Numbered from the stretch's first letter, positions 18,728 through 28,262 are shown. The stretch: DNA of 64,000 nucleotides from Beijerinckiaceae bacterium (GCA_947454485.1 CANGJJ010000002.1:124001-188000), one strand, 5' to 3'. Notes: generated by a model from the sequence alone, not told the origin. A program made the numbers and translations.

Positions 18728-19902
18728 CGCCCGCTCCGCAACAAAGTGAGCACTTTGCTACTGGCGCGCCCGTCACGCGGCAGACCATTGCGCTCTTGTA
18801 TTTGCGCGATGGCTTGGCGTGTCTTCTCTCCAATCACACCATCGGCTGGACCAATGTCATAACCTCGGCGCGTGAGCAGTGCTTGCAATTCACGGCGCTC
18901 GGCGCGCGACAGGCCCGGATCATCTGTGGGCCAGGGTGTTGCAAAAGGCTTTCCACCGCGCAAACGATCCGACAGATGCGCAATCGCAAGCCCGTAAGAC
19001 AGCGAGGCATTGTAGGAGAAGATCGCATCGAAATTGCGTGTCACCAAAAAGGCCGGGCCTTCTTTGCCAGCAGGCAGAATGAGACCCGCTGTGCCAGCAC
19101 CCAAGGGCTTGCCATCAATGCGGCGCAGGCCCTTCTTCTCCCAAAAGCTCATCGGATGTTTGGCGCGCCGACCATCCGGCCCGGAATAATTGGCGGGCAG
19201 CTTCACTTCAAAGCCCCAAGCCTGACCGGTCTCCCAACCCGACTTGCGCAGATAATTGGCGGTCGAGCCCAGAGCATCAGGAATGGAATTGGCGATATCA
19301 CGACGCCCATCGCCATCATGATCGACAGCAAAACGCTGGAAGGTTGTCGGCATGAATTGCGTCTGACCGAAAGCACCCGCCCAAGAGCCCATCAGATCGG
19401 GCTCTTTCATATCGCCATTTTGAATGATGCGCAGAGAGGCAAAAAACTCGCCCCGGAAATAATCCTGACGGCGACCTTCACAAGACAAAGTCGCCAGCGA
19501 TTGCACGATGTGACGCTTGCCGATCGAGCGGCCATAATCTGACTCAACACCCCACACAGCAATCACCGTGAAGCGGTCCACACCATAGGCCTGTTCGGCG
19601 GCGGCCAATGTCTTGGCATATTGCTGCACACGCGCCTTGCCATCGCTGACGCGCTCGTCATCGACAAGCGCGGCGAGATAGTCCCAGACAGGTGTCGTGA
19701 ATTCAGGCTGATTGTCGAGGAAGCTGGCTGCGTCATTGCGCTCAAGGCCGCGCGTGGCCGCATCATAGGTTGCGGCCTCAACACCGCTGGCGATGGCTTG
19801 CGGGCGCAGGCCCGACAAACAGGCGGCAAATTGCGCGCTCGCAGGCGAGGTCGAGAGCAGAGCAAGGGCGAGAGAGAGGGCAGCTACAAATGATTCGCGC
19901 AT
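18724..19902 (-). CDS. Lytic murein transglycosylase (MltB-like) with peptidoglycan-binding domain
   Basis: A 392-residue periplasmic enzyme that cleaves the MurNAc-GlcNAc bond with formation of 1,6-anhydro-MurNAc. The signal peptide ends SPASAQ. The catalytic Glu is E120 in VWGVESDYGR; GAFGQTQFMPTTF and DHDGDGRRDI follow, as in MltB-type domains. A PG_binding_1 domain is at about residues 330-388 (LLTRRGYDIGPADGVIGEKTRQAIAQIQ). The ATG at 19902 gives a proper signal peptide; an upstream start at 19926 only adds residues before it. Confidence 0.93.
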   Translation of the reverse strand: MRESFVAALSLALALLSTSPASAQFAACLSGLRPQAIASGVEAATYDAATRGLERNDAASFLDNQPEFTTPVWDYLAALVDDERVSDGKARVQQYAKTLAAAEQAYGVDRFTVIAVWGVESDYGRSIGKRHIVQSLATLSCEGRRQDYFRGEFFASLRIIQNGDMKEPDLMGSWAGAFGQTQFMPTTFQRFAVDHDGDGRRDIANSIPDALGSTANYLRKSGWETGQAWGFEVKLPANYSGPDGRRAKHPMSFWEKKGLRRIDGKPLGAGTAGLILPAGKEGPAFLVTRNFDAIFSYNASLSYGLAIAHLSDRLRGGKPFATPWPTDDPGLSRAERRELQALLTRRGYDIGPADGVIGEKTRQAIAQIQERNGLPRDGRASSKVLTLLRSGR

Positions 19903-19959
19903 GGGCAGCAGTTTAAGCTGACCCATGCGCGCAAAGAAAGCAGAGCAGAAGAGGTTTCG

Positions 19960-20565
19960 TCAGGCCCAGGGGCGCTGACCGGCCACTTTCTGTTCGAAGG
20001 CGTCGATGCTCTTGGCCTTCTGCATCGTCAAGCCGACACCATCGAGGCCATTCAGCATGCAATGCTTGCGGAAAGCATCCATGTCGAACTTCACAACGCC
20101 GCCGTCGGGACGATGGATCTCTTGAGCCTCAAGATCGATCGTCATCGTAGCATTGGCGCCACGGCTGGCATCTTCGAGCAGCATGTCGAGCTCTTCACGC
20201 GAGACGCGGATCGGCAGCACGCCATTCTGGAAGCAGTTGTTATAGAAAATATCGGCGAAGCTGGTCGAGATGATGCAGCGGATGCCGTAGTCCATCAGCG
20301 CCCAAGGCGCATGTTCACGCGAAGAGCCGCAACCGAAATTGTCTTCGGCCACGAGGATCTTCGTATTCTTGTAAGCAGGCTGATTGAGCACGAAATCGGG
20401 ATTGTCCGAACCGTCCTCATTGTAGCGCAGCTCCGAAAACAGACCCGTGCCAAGACCCGTCCGCTTAATGGTCTTGAGATACTGCTTCGGGATAATCATG
20501 TCGGTGTCGATGTTGCGGATCTTCAAGGGAGCCGCGACGCCGGTGAGCTTGGTAAAACTATCCAT
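19960..20565 (-). CDS. leuD: 3-isopropylmalate dehydratase small subunit LeuD
   Basis: The small swivelling subunit of isopropylmalate isomerase in leucine biosynthesis. The 201-residue protein starts [30 protein letters not shown] and has the family block [21 protein letters not shown]. It lies 33 bp after leuC on the same strand, the usual pairing. Length is normal. Confidence 0.97.
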   Translation of the reverse strand: MDSFTKLTGVAAPLKIRNIDTDMIIPKQYLKTIKRTGLGTGLFSELRYNEDGSDNPDFVLNQPAYKNTKILVAEDNFGCGSSREHAPWALMDYGIRCIISTSFADIFYNNCFQNGVLPIRVSREELDMLLEDASRGANATMTIDLEAQEIHRPDGGVVKFDMDAFRKHCMLNGLDGVGLTMQKAKSIDAFEQKVAGQRPWA

Positions 20566-20598
20566 CGGTCTTGCCTCTTATGCGCCGAACCGGCGAGC

Positions 20599-22002
20599 TT
20601 ATTTCATCGTGCGCACATCAACGAAGCGACCAGCAATAGCAGCGGCTGCTGCCATAGCGGGCGACACGAGATGCGTGCGGCCACGGAAGCCCTGACGGCC
20701 TTCGAAGTTGCGGTTCGAGGTCGAAGCGCAACGCTCACCCGGCGCAAGCTTGTCGGGATTCATCGCAAGGCACATCGAGCAGCCCGGCTCACGCCATTCA
20801 AAGCCTGCTTCGATGAAGATCTTGTCGAGGCCTTCAGCTTCCGCCTGTTCCTTCACAAGACCCGAACCCGGCACAACCAGCGCATTGACGCCAGCAGCCA
20901 CTTTGCGGCCCTTGGCGACATCAGCCGCAGCGCGCAGATCTTCGATACGACCATTGGTGCATGAACCAATAAAGGCGCGCTGGATCGGCAGATCAGTGAT
21001 CTTCTCGCCGCCCTTCAGGCCCATATAGTCAAGCGCGCGCTTGATCGAAGCACGCTTCTGCTCGCTCGCGCCATCTTCCACATGCGGCACAGTGCCATCG
21101 ATGGTGATGACATCTTCAGGGCTGGTGCCCCAAGTGATCAGCGGCGGCAGGCTGGCCGCATCGAGCTTGATCTCAATGTCGAACTTGGCCCCCGGATCAC
21201 TGTGCAGCGTGCGCCAATAGGCAACCGCTTGCTCCCACTGCGCGCCCTTCGGCGACTTGGGACGACCCTTCAGATATTCGAATGTCTTCTCGTCGGGCGC
21301 GATGAGACCCGCGCGCGCGCCAGCTTCAATCGACATATTGCAGACCGTCATACGGCCTTCCATCGACAATTCGCGGATTGCTTCGCCATCATATTCGATG
21401 ACGCAGCCCGTGCCGCCAGCGGTGCCGATCTTGCCGATGATCGCGAGCACAATGTCCTTCGCGGTGACGCCGGGCGGGATCTTCCCGTCAACGGTCACGC
21501 GCATATTCTTCGACTTGTTCTGGATCAGCGTCTGCGTAGCGAGCACATGCTCGACCTCAGAGGTGCCGATGCCATGCGCGAGCGCGCCGAACGCGCCATG
21601 AGTTGCCGTGTGGCTGTCGCCGCACACAATCGTCGTGCCAGGCAAAGTGAAGCCCTGCTCCGGTCCGATGATGTGAACGACGCCCTGACGCACATCGTGC
21701 TCGTTGTAATATTCAAGGCCGAAATATTTGGCATTGTCGGCCAGATATTCGATCTGCGCCTTGCTCTCAGGATCTTCAATCGGCTGCGAGCGATCGGTCG
21801 TGGGCACATTGTGATCCACGACAAGCAGGGTGCGCTCGGGCGAGCGCACTTTGCGACCCGACAGGCGAAGACCTTCGAAAGCCTGCGGTGACGTCACCTC
21901 ATGAACGAGATGGCGATCAATATACAAAAGGCCCGTGCCGTCCGGCTGGACGTCAACGATGTGGTCATCCCAGATCTTGTCATAGAGTGTGCGTGGCGCC
22001 AT
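20599..22002 (-). CDS. leuC: 3-isopropylmalate dehydratase large subunit LeuC
   Basis: The aconitase-family catalytic subunit that, with LeuD, interconverts 2- and 3-isopropylmalate. The 467-residue protein has the three iron-sulfur cysteines C348 (GSCTNGR), C408 and C411 (CSMC), plus the [31 protein letters not shown] region near the middle of the N-half. [14 protein letters not shown] is a standard LeuC start. It is divergent from the VOC gene across a 169-bp gap in which I see no leader peptide or riboswitch. Confidence 0.98.
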   Translation of the reverse strand: MAPRTLYDKIWDDHIVDVQPDGTGLLYIDRHLVHEVTSPQAFEGLRLSGRKVRSPERTLLVVDHNVPTTDRSQPIEDPESKAQIEYLADNAKYFGLEYYNEHDVRQGVVHIIGPEQGFTLPGTTIVCGDSHTATHGAFGALAHGIGTSEVEHVLATQTLIQNKSKNMRVTVDGKIPPGVTAKDIVLAIIGKIGTAGGTGCVIEYDGEAIRELSMEGRMTVCNMSIEAGARAGLIAPDEKTFEYLKGRPKSPKGAQWEQAVAYWRTLHSDPGAKFDIEIKLDAASLPPLITWGTSPEDVITIDGTVPHVEDGASEQKRASIKRALDYMGLKGGEKITDLPIQRAFIGSCTNGRIEDLRAAADVAKGRKVAAGVNALVVPGSGLVKEQAEAEGLDKIFIEAGFEWREPGCSMCLAMNPDKLAPGERCASTSNRNFEGRQGFRGRTHLVSPAMAAAAAIAGRFVDVRTMK

Positions 22003-22171
22003 GGCTCAATGTCCCACTGCCGCTTGAGCGGCTCTTTGTGAAATTTGTGGCCCCGTCTTACCTGCATCCCGCGCCGGAATAAAGTGGCACTTGCCTTTCT
22101 GCGGCCCTGCCCTGACAAATCAAGTCTCTAACTGGCCGCGCCTCTGCGGCCCCCTGTTTGGAGACGCTGCC

Positions 22172-22588
22172 ATGGCCGAGCGCCCGCGTGTTGCCCCCTA
22201 TCTGACGGCCACGCCCGCTGCAGCGGCAATTGCCTTTTACACGGCGGCCTTTGGCGCACGGCAGAAGGCTTTGATGCCCTCCCTCGATGGCCTGCGGATT
22301 GCCCATTGCGAGCTTGAGATCAATGGCGGCTCCGTCATGGTGGCGGATATCTTTCCAGAACTCGGCCTTGGCAATACGCGCCCGCCCCTGCCTGGCGATG
22401 CCGCCCCGGCCTCGGTCAGTCTGGAATTCGACAAGGGGTCTGAGGTCGATGAGGTCTTTGCCCGCGCCACCAGCCTTGGCGCAAAAGCCGAGGCGCAGCC
22501 CACCCATACATTCTGGGGCACCCGCTTTGCGATCCTGCGCGATCCTTTTGGCCATCGCTGGCTTTTAAACGGCCCGCTCGGCTCCTAA
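22172..22588 (+). CDS. VOC-superfamily (glyoxalase/PhnB-like) protein
   Basis: A 138-residue protein of the vicinal-oxygen-chelate fold, PhnB-like group. Visible features are the start VAPYLTATPAAAAIAFYTAAFGA, LRIAHCELEINGGSVMVADIFPE, VSLEFDKGSEVDEVFARA, and the closing WGTRFAILRDPFGHRWLL. Enzymes of this fold bind a metal and act on many small molecules; the substrate here cannot be deduced. The ATG at 22172 has GGAG upstream. The end overlaps cutA by 4 bp in convergent orientation. Confidence 0.85.
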   Translation: MAERPRVAPYLTATPAAAAIAFYTAAFGARQKALMPSLDGLRIAHCELEINGGSVMVADIFPELGLGNTRPPLPGDAAPASVSLEFDKGSEVDEVFARATSLGAKAEAQPTHTFWGTRFAILRDPFGHRWLLNGPLGS

Positions 22589-22899
22589 CGGGTCGAGGCA
22601 CTGACCCAAGCAAGATAGGCCGGATGGCCCGCGCTCACCGGCACCTGCAAAATCTCAGGCAGCTCATAGTCGTGATGGGCGCGCAGCAGCTCTTCCAATG
22701 CCGGATAATCAGAGGTTTTTGCTTTAAATAACAATAACTTCTCTTCATCGTGCACGATCTGCCCCTGCCAGTGATAATGGCTCTCGATGGGCAGGACCTG
22801 CACACAGGCGGCCAGCTTCTGCGCCAGGGCATGATCAATCAGCCGCTGCACGGTCTCGGGTGCCGAGGCGGTGGTCATAACGATACAGATTTGATCCAT
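22585..22899 (-). CDS. cutA: Divalent cation tolerance protein CutA
   Basis: A 104-residue trimeric CutA1-type protein. The sequence shows the family order: IVMTTASAPETVQRLIDHALAQKLAACVQVLP, then HYHWQGQIVHDEEKLLLFKAKT, then LLRAHHDYELPEILQVPVSAGHPAYLAWV. CutA was first linked to copper sensitivity in E. coli, but its biochemical role is still unsettled. The start is divergent from the nuclease-like gene. Confidence 0.92.
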   Translation of the reverse strand: MDQICIVMTTASAPETVQRLIDHALAQKLAACVQVLPIESHYHWQGQIVHDEEKLLLFKAKTSDYPALEELLRAHHDYELPEILQVPVSAGHPAYLAWVSASTR

Positions 22900-22969
22900 G
22901 GCGGGCCGGTGCTCCTCGTCTCACTGCTCAGATCAGTCTAGCATGGGCCTGTTGCAACCCAGTCTTTTC

Positions 22970-23794
22970 ATGCGCCACCTCTGTTTAGTCCTCCTTTGCT
23001 TTAGCCTTGGCCCCGCCGTCGCGCGGGCCTCTTGCGGCATGCCCCAGCCCGAACCTCTCGACCTTGCCGCCGTGGATGAGCGGCTCGAAGTCACCCTGCG
23101 CGATGGCCGGCGTCTGCGACTGGCCGGCATCGAGCCGCCCCCCTTAACGCAAGCAGAGCCCAACCGTCCGCAGCAGGCACAAGCGCAACTCTCCAACTGG
23201 CTCAGGGGCGTCTCCTTGCGCGCGCAATGGCTGAGCCCGCAAGCCGACCGCTGGAACCGCTGGCCGGTGCGCCTTTATGCGGCGGGCCGTGATGGCCAAT
23301 GGATGTCCGTGGCGGAGGCTTTGGTCGATGCGGGCCTGGTGCGCGTTGCCATCGACCCTCTGGCGCGTCCCTGTCTTGGCGATCTGTTGCAGCTTGAAGA
23401 GGGCGCGCGCAAAGCCGAGCTTGGCCTGTGGCGCGACCCTGATCTCAAAGTCCTGCCCGCTGACAATCGCACTCTGCTGCTCACCCAAGTTGGACGCAGC
23501 GTCATCATCGAGGGTCGTGTGGAGGGGACGGGCGAGGGACGCACAAGGCTCTATGTCAATTTCGGTCGCCGCCGCGCGATGGATTTTTCTGCCGTGCTCT
23601 TGCGCAAACAACAAACCAGCTTTGGCGCAGCTGGGGTAAATCTTTCAGATTTAACAGGCAAAATACTGCGTATTCGCGGGTTACTCGAAAGCCGCACCGG
23701 GCCGCAAATGATGCTGCATGATCCCGAGGCCGTCGAAATAACTGGCGCAGGCAAGGCGGTTTCGCCTAAATCTGGGCTCAGTATCCAGCCGTAA
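22970..23794 (+). CDS. Secreted thermonuclease-fold (SNase-like) protein
   Basis: A protein of about 274 residues with a signal peptide (MRHLCLVLLCFSLGPAVARAS). The first half follows the staphylococcal-nuclease layout: RRLRLAGIEPP in place of the usual R-L-x-G-I-D-x-P-E, a DRWNRWPVRLY strand, LVDAGLVRV, and EEGARKAELGLW. Several catalytic positions look changed, so nuclease activity is doubtful. A second beta-rich part from about residue 165 (SVIIEGRVEGTGEGRTRLYVNFG) looks OB-like. The start is uncertain; ATG at 22943 is also possible and neither has a good ribosome site. Confidence 0.7.
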   Translation: MRHLCLVLLCFSLGPAVARASCGMPQPEPLDLAAVDERLEVTLRDGRRLRLAGIEPPPLTQAEPNRPQQAQAQLSNWLRGVSLRAQWLSPQADRWNRWPVRLYAAGRDGQWMSVAEALVDAGLVRVAIDPLARPCLGDLLQLEEGARKAELGLWRDPDLKVLPADNRTLLLTQVGRSVIIEGRVEGTGEGRTRLYVNFGRRRAMDFSAVLLRKQQTSFGAAGVNLSDLTGKILRIRGLLESRTGPQMMLHDPEAVEITGAGKAVSPKSGLSIQP

Positions 23795-23855
23795 AGGCTG
23801 GCGGAGCGGGCGTGGCATGAGCGTAACTGTTTTCGAGTGGCAGAGCGGAGATGTG

Positions 23856-25304
23856 ATGAGACGGTGGGCGCGGTTTGCAGCCGCCAGCCTCATCGCGCTC
23901 AATCTAGCCGCTTGCGCCTCGCTCGATCCATTCGGCAAGCCTGCCAATGACGCGCCGCCCTTGCCGCCCGGCGCACCGCGCATCACAGGCGTTGAGACGC
24001 CTGAGAGTTCGCAGCACAAACGCCTCGTCGATATGTTCGGCGGTGAATATCGCGCTTATGCAACCGAGCGCTATCTGAACAATATTCTTGCGCGCCTTGC
24101 AGCTGTGAGTGAGCGCCCCGGCGAGACCTATCGCGTCACCATTCTCAACACGCCCGTGGTGAATGCTTTCGCTTTGCCCAATGGCAATGTCTATGTGACG
24201 CGCGGCATGTTGGCACTGGCCAATGATTCAGCAGAACTGGCCGCCGTGATGGCGCATGAGCTGGCCCATATCACTGCAGGCCATGCAGGTGCGCGCGCCG
24301 AACTTGAAAAAGATCAGCAGCTCATCAGTCGTGTCGCCGATGTTTTGCAAAAAGATCGCGGCACGCAGGTGCAAGCGCGCGGCATCGCCTCGCTTGCCAA
24401 TTTCTCGCGCCAACAAGAATTCGAAGCGGACCGTCTGGGCATTACGATGATTGCCAAGGCTGGCTATGACCCTTATGGCGCCTCGCGCTTTCTGGCAGCG
24501 CTGGGTCGCTCGTCGGCTTTGCGCGCCTCGCTGTTCAATCAACGCGCGCAGGCACAAGAGATGTCCTCGCATCCCTCAACACCTGAGCGTGTCAATCGTG
24601 CGATCAGCACAGCGCGCGCGATCAGCGCACCGGGTATCGGCGAGGCGGCGCGCGATGATTATCTCTCAGCGATCGACAATAATGAATTTGGCGATGCCAC
24701 CTCTGAAGGCGTTGTGCGCGGGCGTCGCTATGCCCATCCCCGCCTTGGCTTTGGTTTTCTCGCGCCCGATGGCTTCATGCTCGAGAATACATCGCAAGCC
24801 GTGCTCGGTGTCATTGCAGGTGGTGCAGAGGCCCTGCGTCTGGATAGTGTGACGGTCTCGTCTGAGACGAGCCTTGAGACCTATCTCGCCTCAGGCTGGA
24901 TTGAAGGCCTGCAGAAAGACACGATCCAAAGTTTGACCGTCAATGGCCTGCCAGCAGCCACCGCTCTTGCCAAAGCAGGTGAATGGCAGTTCCGTGTTGG
25001 CGTTGTGCGCCTTGGCAGTGATGTCTATCGTCTCATCTTTGCAACGACGCAACTCAGCGAGCGCAGCGACCAAAAATTCAAAGAGAGTTTGCAAAGCTTC
25101 CGTCGCCTCTCCAATGACGAGGCCGGCCGCGTGACGCCTTTGCGCCTGCAGATCGTGCGCGCCAGCGAGAGCGATACGGTGCAGACCCTCGCGGGTCGCA
25201 TGGCACTCAGCGACCGTCCACTTGAGTGGTTCTTGCTGCTCAATGGTCTCGACCGCCCCGGCCCGATAAAGGCTGGCGAGCGTTATAAAATCATCACCGA
25301 ATAA
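23856..25304 (+). CDS. M48-family zinc metalloprotease lipoprotein
   Basis: A 482-residue lipoprotein with signal peptide and lipobox LAAC (Cys20). The protease domain has the zinc motif HELAH at residues 134-138 and the downstream EFEADRLG third-ligand helix. A C-terminal region from about 300 has a beta-rich domain and a LysM-like end (TVQTLAGRM...LNGLDRPGPIKAGERYKII). This resembles BepA-like envelope quality-control proteases without the TPR repeats of E. coli BepA. ATG at 23856 is chosen because GGAG lies 5 nt upstream. The RpoH-type sigma gene follows 137 bp later. Confidence 0.9.
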   Translation: MRRWARFAAASLIALNLAACASLDPFGKPANDAPPLPPGAPRITGVETPESSQHKRLVDMFGGEYRAYATERYLNNILARLAAVSERPGETYRVTILNTPVVNAFALPNGNVYVTRGMLALANDSAELAAVMAHELAHITAGHAGARAELEKDQQLISRVADVLQKDRGTQVQARGIASLANFSRQQEFEADRLGITMIAKAGYDPYGASRFLAALGRSSALRASLFNQRAQAQEMSSHPSTPERVNRAISTARAISAPGIGEAARDDYLSAIDNNEFGDATSEGVVRGRRYAHPRLGFGFLAPDGFMLENTSQAVLGVIAGGAEALRLDSVTVSSETSLETYLASGWIEGLQKDTIQSLTVNGLPAATALAKAGEWQFRVGVVRLGSDVYRLIFATTQLSERSDQKFKESLQSFRRLSNDEAGRVTPLRLQIVRASESDTVQTLAGRMALSDRPLEWFLLLNGLDRPGPIKAGERYKIITE

Positions 25305-25441
25305 TCTCCCGCAGAGCTGCTCCAGCGCTGGCGGAACCGATCAACTGGTTGGTTCGTTGCTTGTCTGTGCTGGTCGAGGCTGTCGGACTGATCCGCCTGC
25401 CATCTGGGCCGTAGACCAACGGCAGTGAGCGGGAGTGGCAA

Positions 25442-26314
25442 ATGGCGCAATTGGCTGGTGTCCGCCGACAGTTCGTCAATGCGGCTATGGCGGCCCCTTT
25501 TCTGGAACGAGAAGAAGAGCGCCAATTGGCTGTGCAATGGCGGCAGGCGCAGGATGAGCGGGCGCTGCATCGCCTCGCCCATGCGCATATGCGCCTTGTG
25601 ATCGCGCTCGCCTCGCGCTTTCGCCATTATGGCCTGCCTTTGGCTGATCTCATTCAAGAAGGCCATGTCGGCTTGCTGGAAGCTGCAGCTCGTTTTGAGC
25701 CCGAGCGCGATGTGCGTTTCTCAACCTATGCCACTTGGTGGATCCGCGCCTCCATGCAAGATTATATCTTGCGCAACTGGTCCATCGTGCGCGGCGGCAC
25801 AAGCTCGGCGCAGAAAGCGCTCTTCTTCAATCTGCGCCGCTTGCGCGCCAAGCTCTCGCGTGATGGTCGCAGCACGGCAGATGGTACTCTGTTTGCCACC
25901 ATCGCCAGTGCCATCGGCGTGTCGACCGCTGATGTAGAATTGATGGATACGCGCCTATCGGGGCCTGATGTCTCGCTCAATGCGCCACTCGCCTCGCATG
26001 ACACATCCGATCCCAGCGAGCGCGTGGAATTTCTGGTCGATAATCAACCACTGCCCGATGAACTCGTCAGTGACTCCATCGATTCCCTACGCCGCATGGA
26101 TTGGTTGCGCGATGCACTCACCGTTTTGTCGGAGCGCGAATTGCGTATCTTGCGCGAGCGCCGCTTGGCCGATGAAACCGCAACACTCGAAGCATTGGGC
26201 GTGACACTCGGCATTTCCAAAGAACGCGTACGCCAGATCGAAAACCGCGCCTTGGAGAAATTGCGCCGCGCTTTGAATGAGCGCCATCCTGAAGAAATAG
26301 CTGCGGTGGCGTAA
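25442..26314 (+). CDS. rpoH: RpoH-type (sigma-32 family) RNA polymerase sigma factor
   Basis: A 290-residue heat-shock-family sigma factor. It has region 2 (LADLIQEGHVGLLEAAARFEP, RFSTYATWWIRASMQDYILRNWS), the RpoH box QKALFFNLRRLR just after, a region 3 segment, and region 4 (LSERELRILRERRL ... LGISKERVRQIENRALEKLR). Hyphomicrobiales often carry two RpoH proteins; context near carD suggests RpoH2, but I cannot separate them from sequence alone. GGGAG lies 7 nt before the ATG. Confidence 0.93.
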   Translation: MAQLAGVRRQFVNAAMAAPFLEREEERQLAVQWRQAQDERALHRLAHAHMRLVIALASRFRHYGLPLADLIQEGHVGLLEAAARFEPERDVRFSTYATWWIRASMQDYILRNWSIVRGGTSSAQKALFFNLRRLRAKLSRDGRSTADGTLFATIASAIGVSTADVELMDTRLSGPDVSLNAPLASHDTSDPSERVEFLVDNQPLPDELVSDSIDSLRRMDWLRDALTVLSERELRILRERRLADETATLEALGVTLGISKERVRQIENRALEKLRRALNERHPEEIAAVA

Positions 26315-26323
26315 GGGGTTAGT

Positions 26324-26527
26324 CCTTCTCACTCTGGGAGAAGGAGTTTGCTCTCAATAAAAAGAAGAGGCTCCCGCTCCTCCCAATGGGAGGAGCTGTC
26401 AGCGGATGCTGACTGAGGAGGGGATCGCATCTCGCAAGAGAAGGCACCAAACTCTGTGCCTCTTTGAACAAATCCCGATCCCCTCATCCGCCCGCATCCG
26501 CGGGCACCTTCTCCCTCTGGGAGAAGG
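26324..26527 (+). repeat. Palindromic intergenic repeat cluster
   Basis: Two 21-bp imperfect palindromes of the form CCTTCTC-N7-GAGAAGG lie at 26324-26344 and 26507-26527 and differ at one base. Between them is a 9-bp stem with a 3-nt loop (26376-26384 with 26388-26396). The CCCTCATCCG...CACCTTCTCC segment resembles dispersed extragenic repeats of many proteobacteria. No gene is seen in 26315-26603. Confidence 0.6.
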
Positions 26528-26544
26528 GCTTCGCGCCGCACAAA

Positions 26545-26574
26545 CAAAAAAGGCACAGCCGAAGCTGTGCCTTT
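26545..26574 (-). terminator. Intrinsic terminator of carD
   Basis: On the minus strand an 11-bp stem (26564-26574 with 26549-26559) with a 4-nt loop is followed by a run of at least six Ts, 30 bp after the carD stop. Confidence 0.88.
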
Positions 26575-26603
26575 CGCAATCTCCGCGCATTGCGCGAAAA
26601 ACC

Positions 26604-28262
26604 TTATGCGGCCTCTTCGATGTCACCATCTGGAGTGTCATCAGTATCGGCATCAGCTTCACCGTCTTCGGCGACAACCTCAGTCTTCGGGCCGCGCTTG
26701 GGGCCCTTCTGCAACATGCTCTCGATGAGCTTGAGCGATTCCGTCTCGGTCAGCTTCTGCACGGCAGCAATTTCACGCGCCATACGGTCGAGCGCCGATT
26801 CATAAAGCTGACGCTCGGAATAGGACTGCTCAGGCTGTGCCTCGGAGCGATAAAGATCGCGCACGACTTCGGCAATCGCGCCCAGATCACCTGAGTTGAT
26901 CTTCGCTTCATATTCCTGCGCACGACGCGACCACATGGTGCGCTTGATACGCGCACGACCGGTGAGCGTGTCGAGCGCCTTCTGCACGACTTGCGGCTCG
27001 GCCAATTTGCGGATCGCGCCAGCCACGACTTTGGGCAGCGGCACCTTCAGCGTCATCTTGTCCTTGGCGAAAGAGATCACGAAGAGCTCGAGCTTGAAGC
27101 CAGCGACCTCTTGCTCGTCGATCGAGGTGATCTGACCAACGCCATGGGCGGGATAGACGATATATTCGCCAGCCTTGAAGCCCGTCTTGGCAGCCGTGAT
27201 CTTGGGCTGCGGCTTGGCCGGAACGGCCGGAGCGGCAGGCACAGCTGGAGCCGCGCCCATAGGAGCTGAGCGGGTGAACATGGGACGACCAAAGGGCGGA
27301 CGCGAGCCACCCATCGGGGCCTGAGCAGGGGCCGGGGCAGCAGGAGCTGGCGCAGGTGCCGCAGGCGCAGCCGGCTTGGCAGCCGCAGGGGCCGCCTTGG
27401 GGGCAACAGGTGCCACAGGCTTGGTAGATGCAGCAGGAGCCTTGGCGGCAGGCGCAGCAGGCTTGGACGCAGCGGGTGCGGGCTTGGCGGCCGGAGCTGT
27501 TGCCTTGGCAGGCGCAGCAGAGGGCTTGGCCGCAGGCGCAGCCGCCTTGGCGGCAGGCTTGGCCTCCACCTTGGCAGCGGGCGCCTTTGCGGGCGCGGCC
27601 TTTGCGGGCGCTGTTTTGGCGGAAGCTGTTTTGGCAACCGGAGCTTTGGCTGCAGGCGTCTTGGCCGCAGCGGATTTGGCAGGAGCAGTCGTCTTGGCAG
27701 TCGCAGGACCGGCTTTGGCCGCAGGCTTTGCGGCCGCCATGTCAGTTACTTTCTTCTGTGTCACAGGCCCAACAGTGGTCGGAGGAATTTTCTGGCCCGG
27801 CTTCGTCGCCGGGGATGTTGCTTTGCCGCCCGCAGCCGCCTTGGTAGCGGCAGGAGCTGGCGTCTTGGAGGATGCGGTCTTCTTGGCCTCAACCTTGGCG
27901 GGCGCCTTGGCTTCAGCCTTTTTCAGATCCGGCTTCTTGGCATCCGACTTCTTAACATCAGCCTTCTTCACCTCGGCCTTTTTGGACGCTGGCGCTGCCA
28001 CGGCAGCTTTCTTGGCAGCTGCCTTCACATCCTTCGAGGCGGGTTTTGACGCAGGCTTGGACGCGGCCTTGACCGGCGCAACCGCTTTGGCGGGCGCCTT
28101 GGCCTTGGGGGCCTCGGTTTTCACAGTCTTGGCGGCAGTTTTCGCGACAGCAGCGGTTTTTCCGGGAGCCTTGGTTTTCGTGGCGGCGGCACTGGCGGCC
28201 TTGCCCTTGGCGGGGCTGGCGGGCTTGGTGACTGCACGCGTCGTCTTCTTGGACGAAGGCAT
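26604..28262 (-). CDS. carD: CarD-family transcription regulator with a 358-residue Lys/Ala/Pro-rich N-terminal tail
   Basis: The last 194 of 552 residues are a complete CarD/CdnL protein. An RNA-polymerase-binding beta domain begins KTGFKAGEYIVYPAHGVGQI, and a helical DNA-contacting domain has RIKRTMWSRRAQEYEAKI. CarD binds the polymerase beta subunit and stabilises open complexes. The first 358 residues are low-complexity, dominated by K, A and P (AAKPA, KAPAAK units), like eukaryotic histone H1 tails or bacterial AlgP; CarD proteins are usually about 160-200 residues. Residues 180-190 of the CarD part are acidic. ATG at 28262 has GAGGAG upstream. Confidence 0.93.
   Translation of the reverse strand: MPSSKKTTRAVTKPASPAKGKAASAAATKTKAPGKTAAVAKTAAKTVKTEAPKAKAPAKAVAPVKAASKPASKPASKDVKAAAKKAAVAAPASKKAEVKKADVKKSDAKKPDLKKAEAKAPAKVEAKKTASSKTPAPAATKAAAGGKATSPATKPGQKIPPTTVGPVTQKKVTDMAAAKPAAKAGPATAKTTAPAKSAAAKTPAAKAPVAKTASAKTAPAKAAPAKAPAAKVEAKPAAKAAAPAAKPSAAPAKATAPAAKPAPAASKPAAPAAKAPAASTKPVAPVAPKAAPAAAKPAAPAAPAPAPAAPAPAQAPMGGSRPPFGRPMFTRSAPMGAAPAVPAAPAVPAKPQPKITAAKTGFKAGEYIVYPAHGVGQITSIDEQEVAGFKLELFVISFAKDKMTLKVPLPKVVAGAIRKLAEPQVVQKALDTLTGRARIKRTMWSRRAQEYEAKINSGDLGAIAEVVRDLYRSEAQPEQSYSERQLYESALDRMAREIAAVQKLTETESLKLIESMLQKGPKRGPKTEVVAEDGEADADTDDTPDGDIEEAA

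Noticed and set aside
22003-22171. Leucine leader peptide or riboswitch upstream of leuC
   Set aside because: No run of Leu codons in a short frame and no terminator/antiterminator pair are visible.
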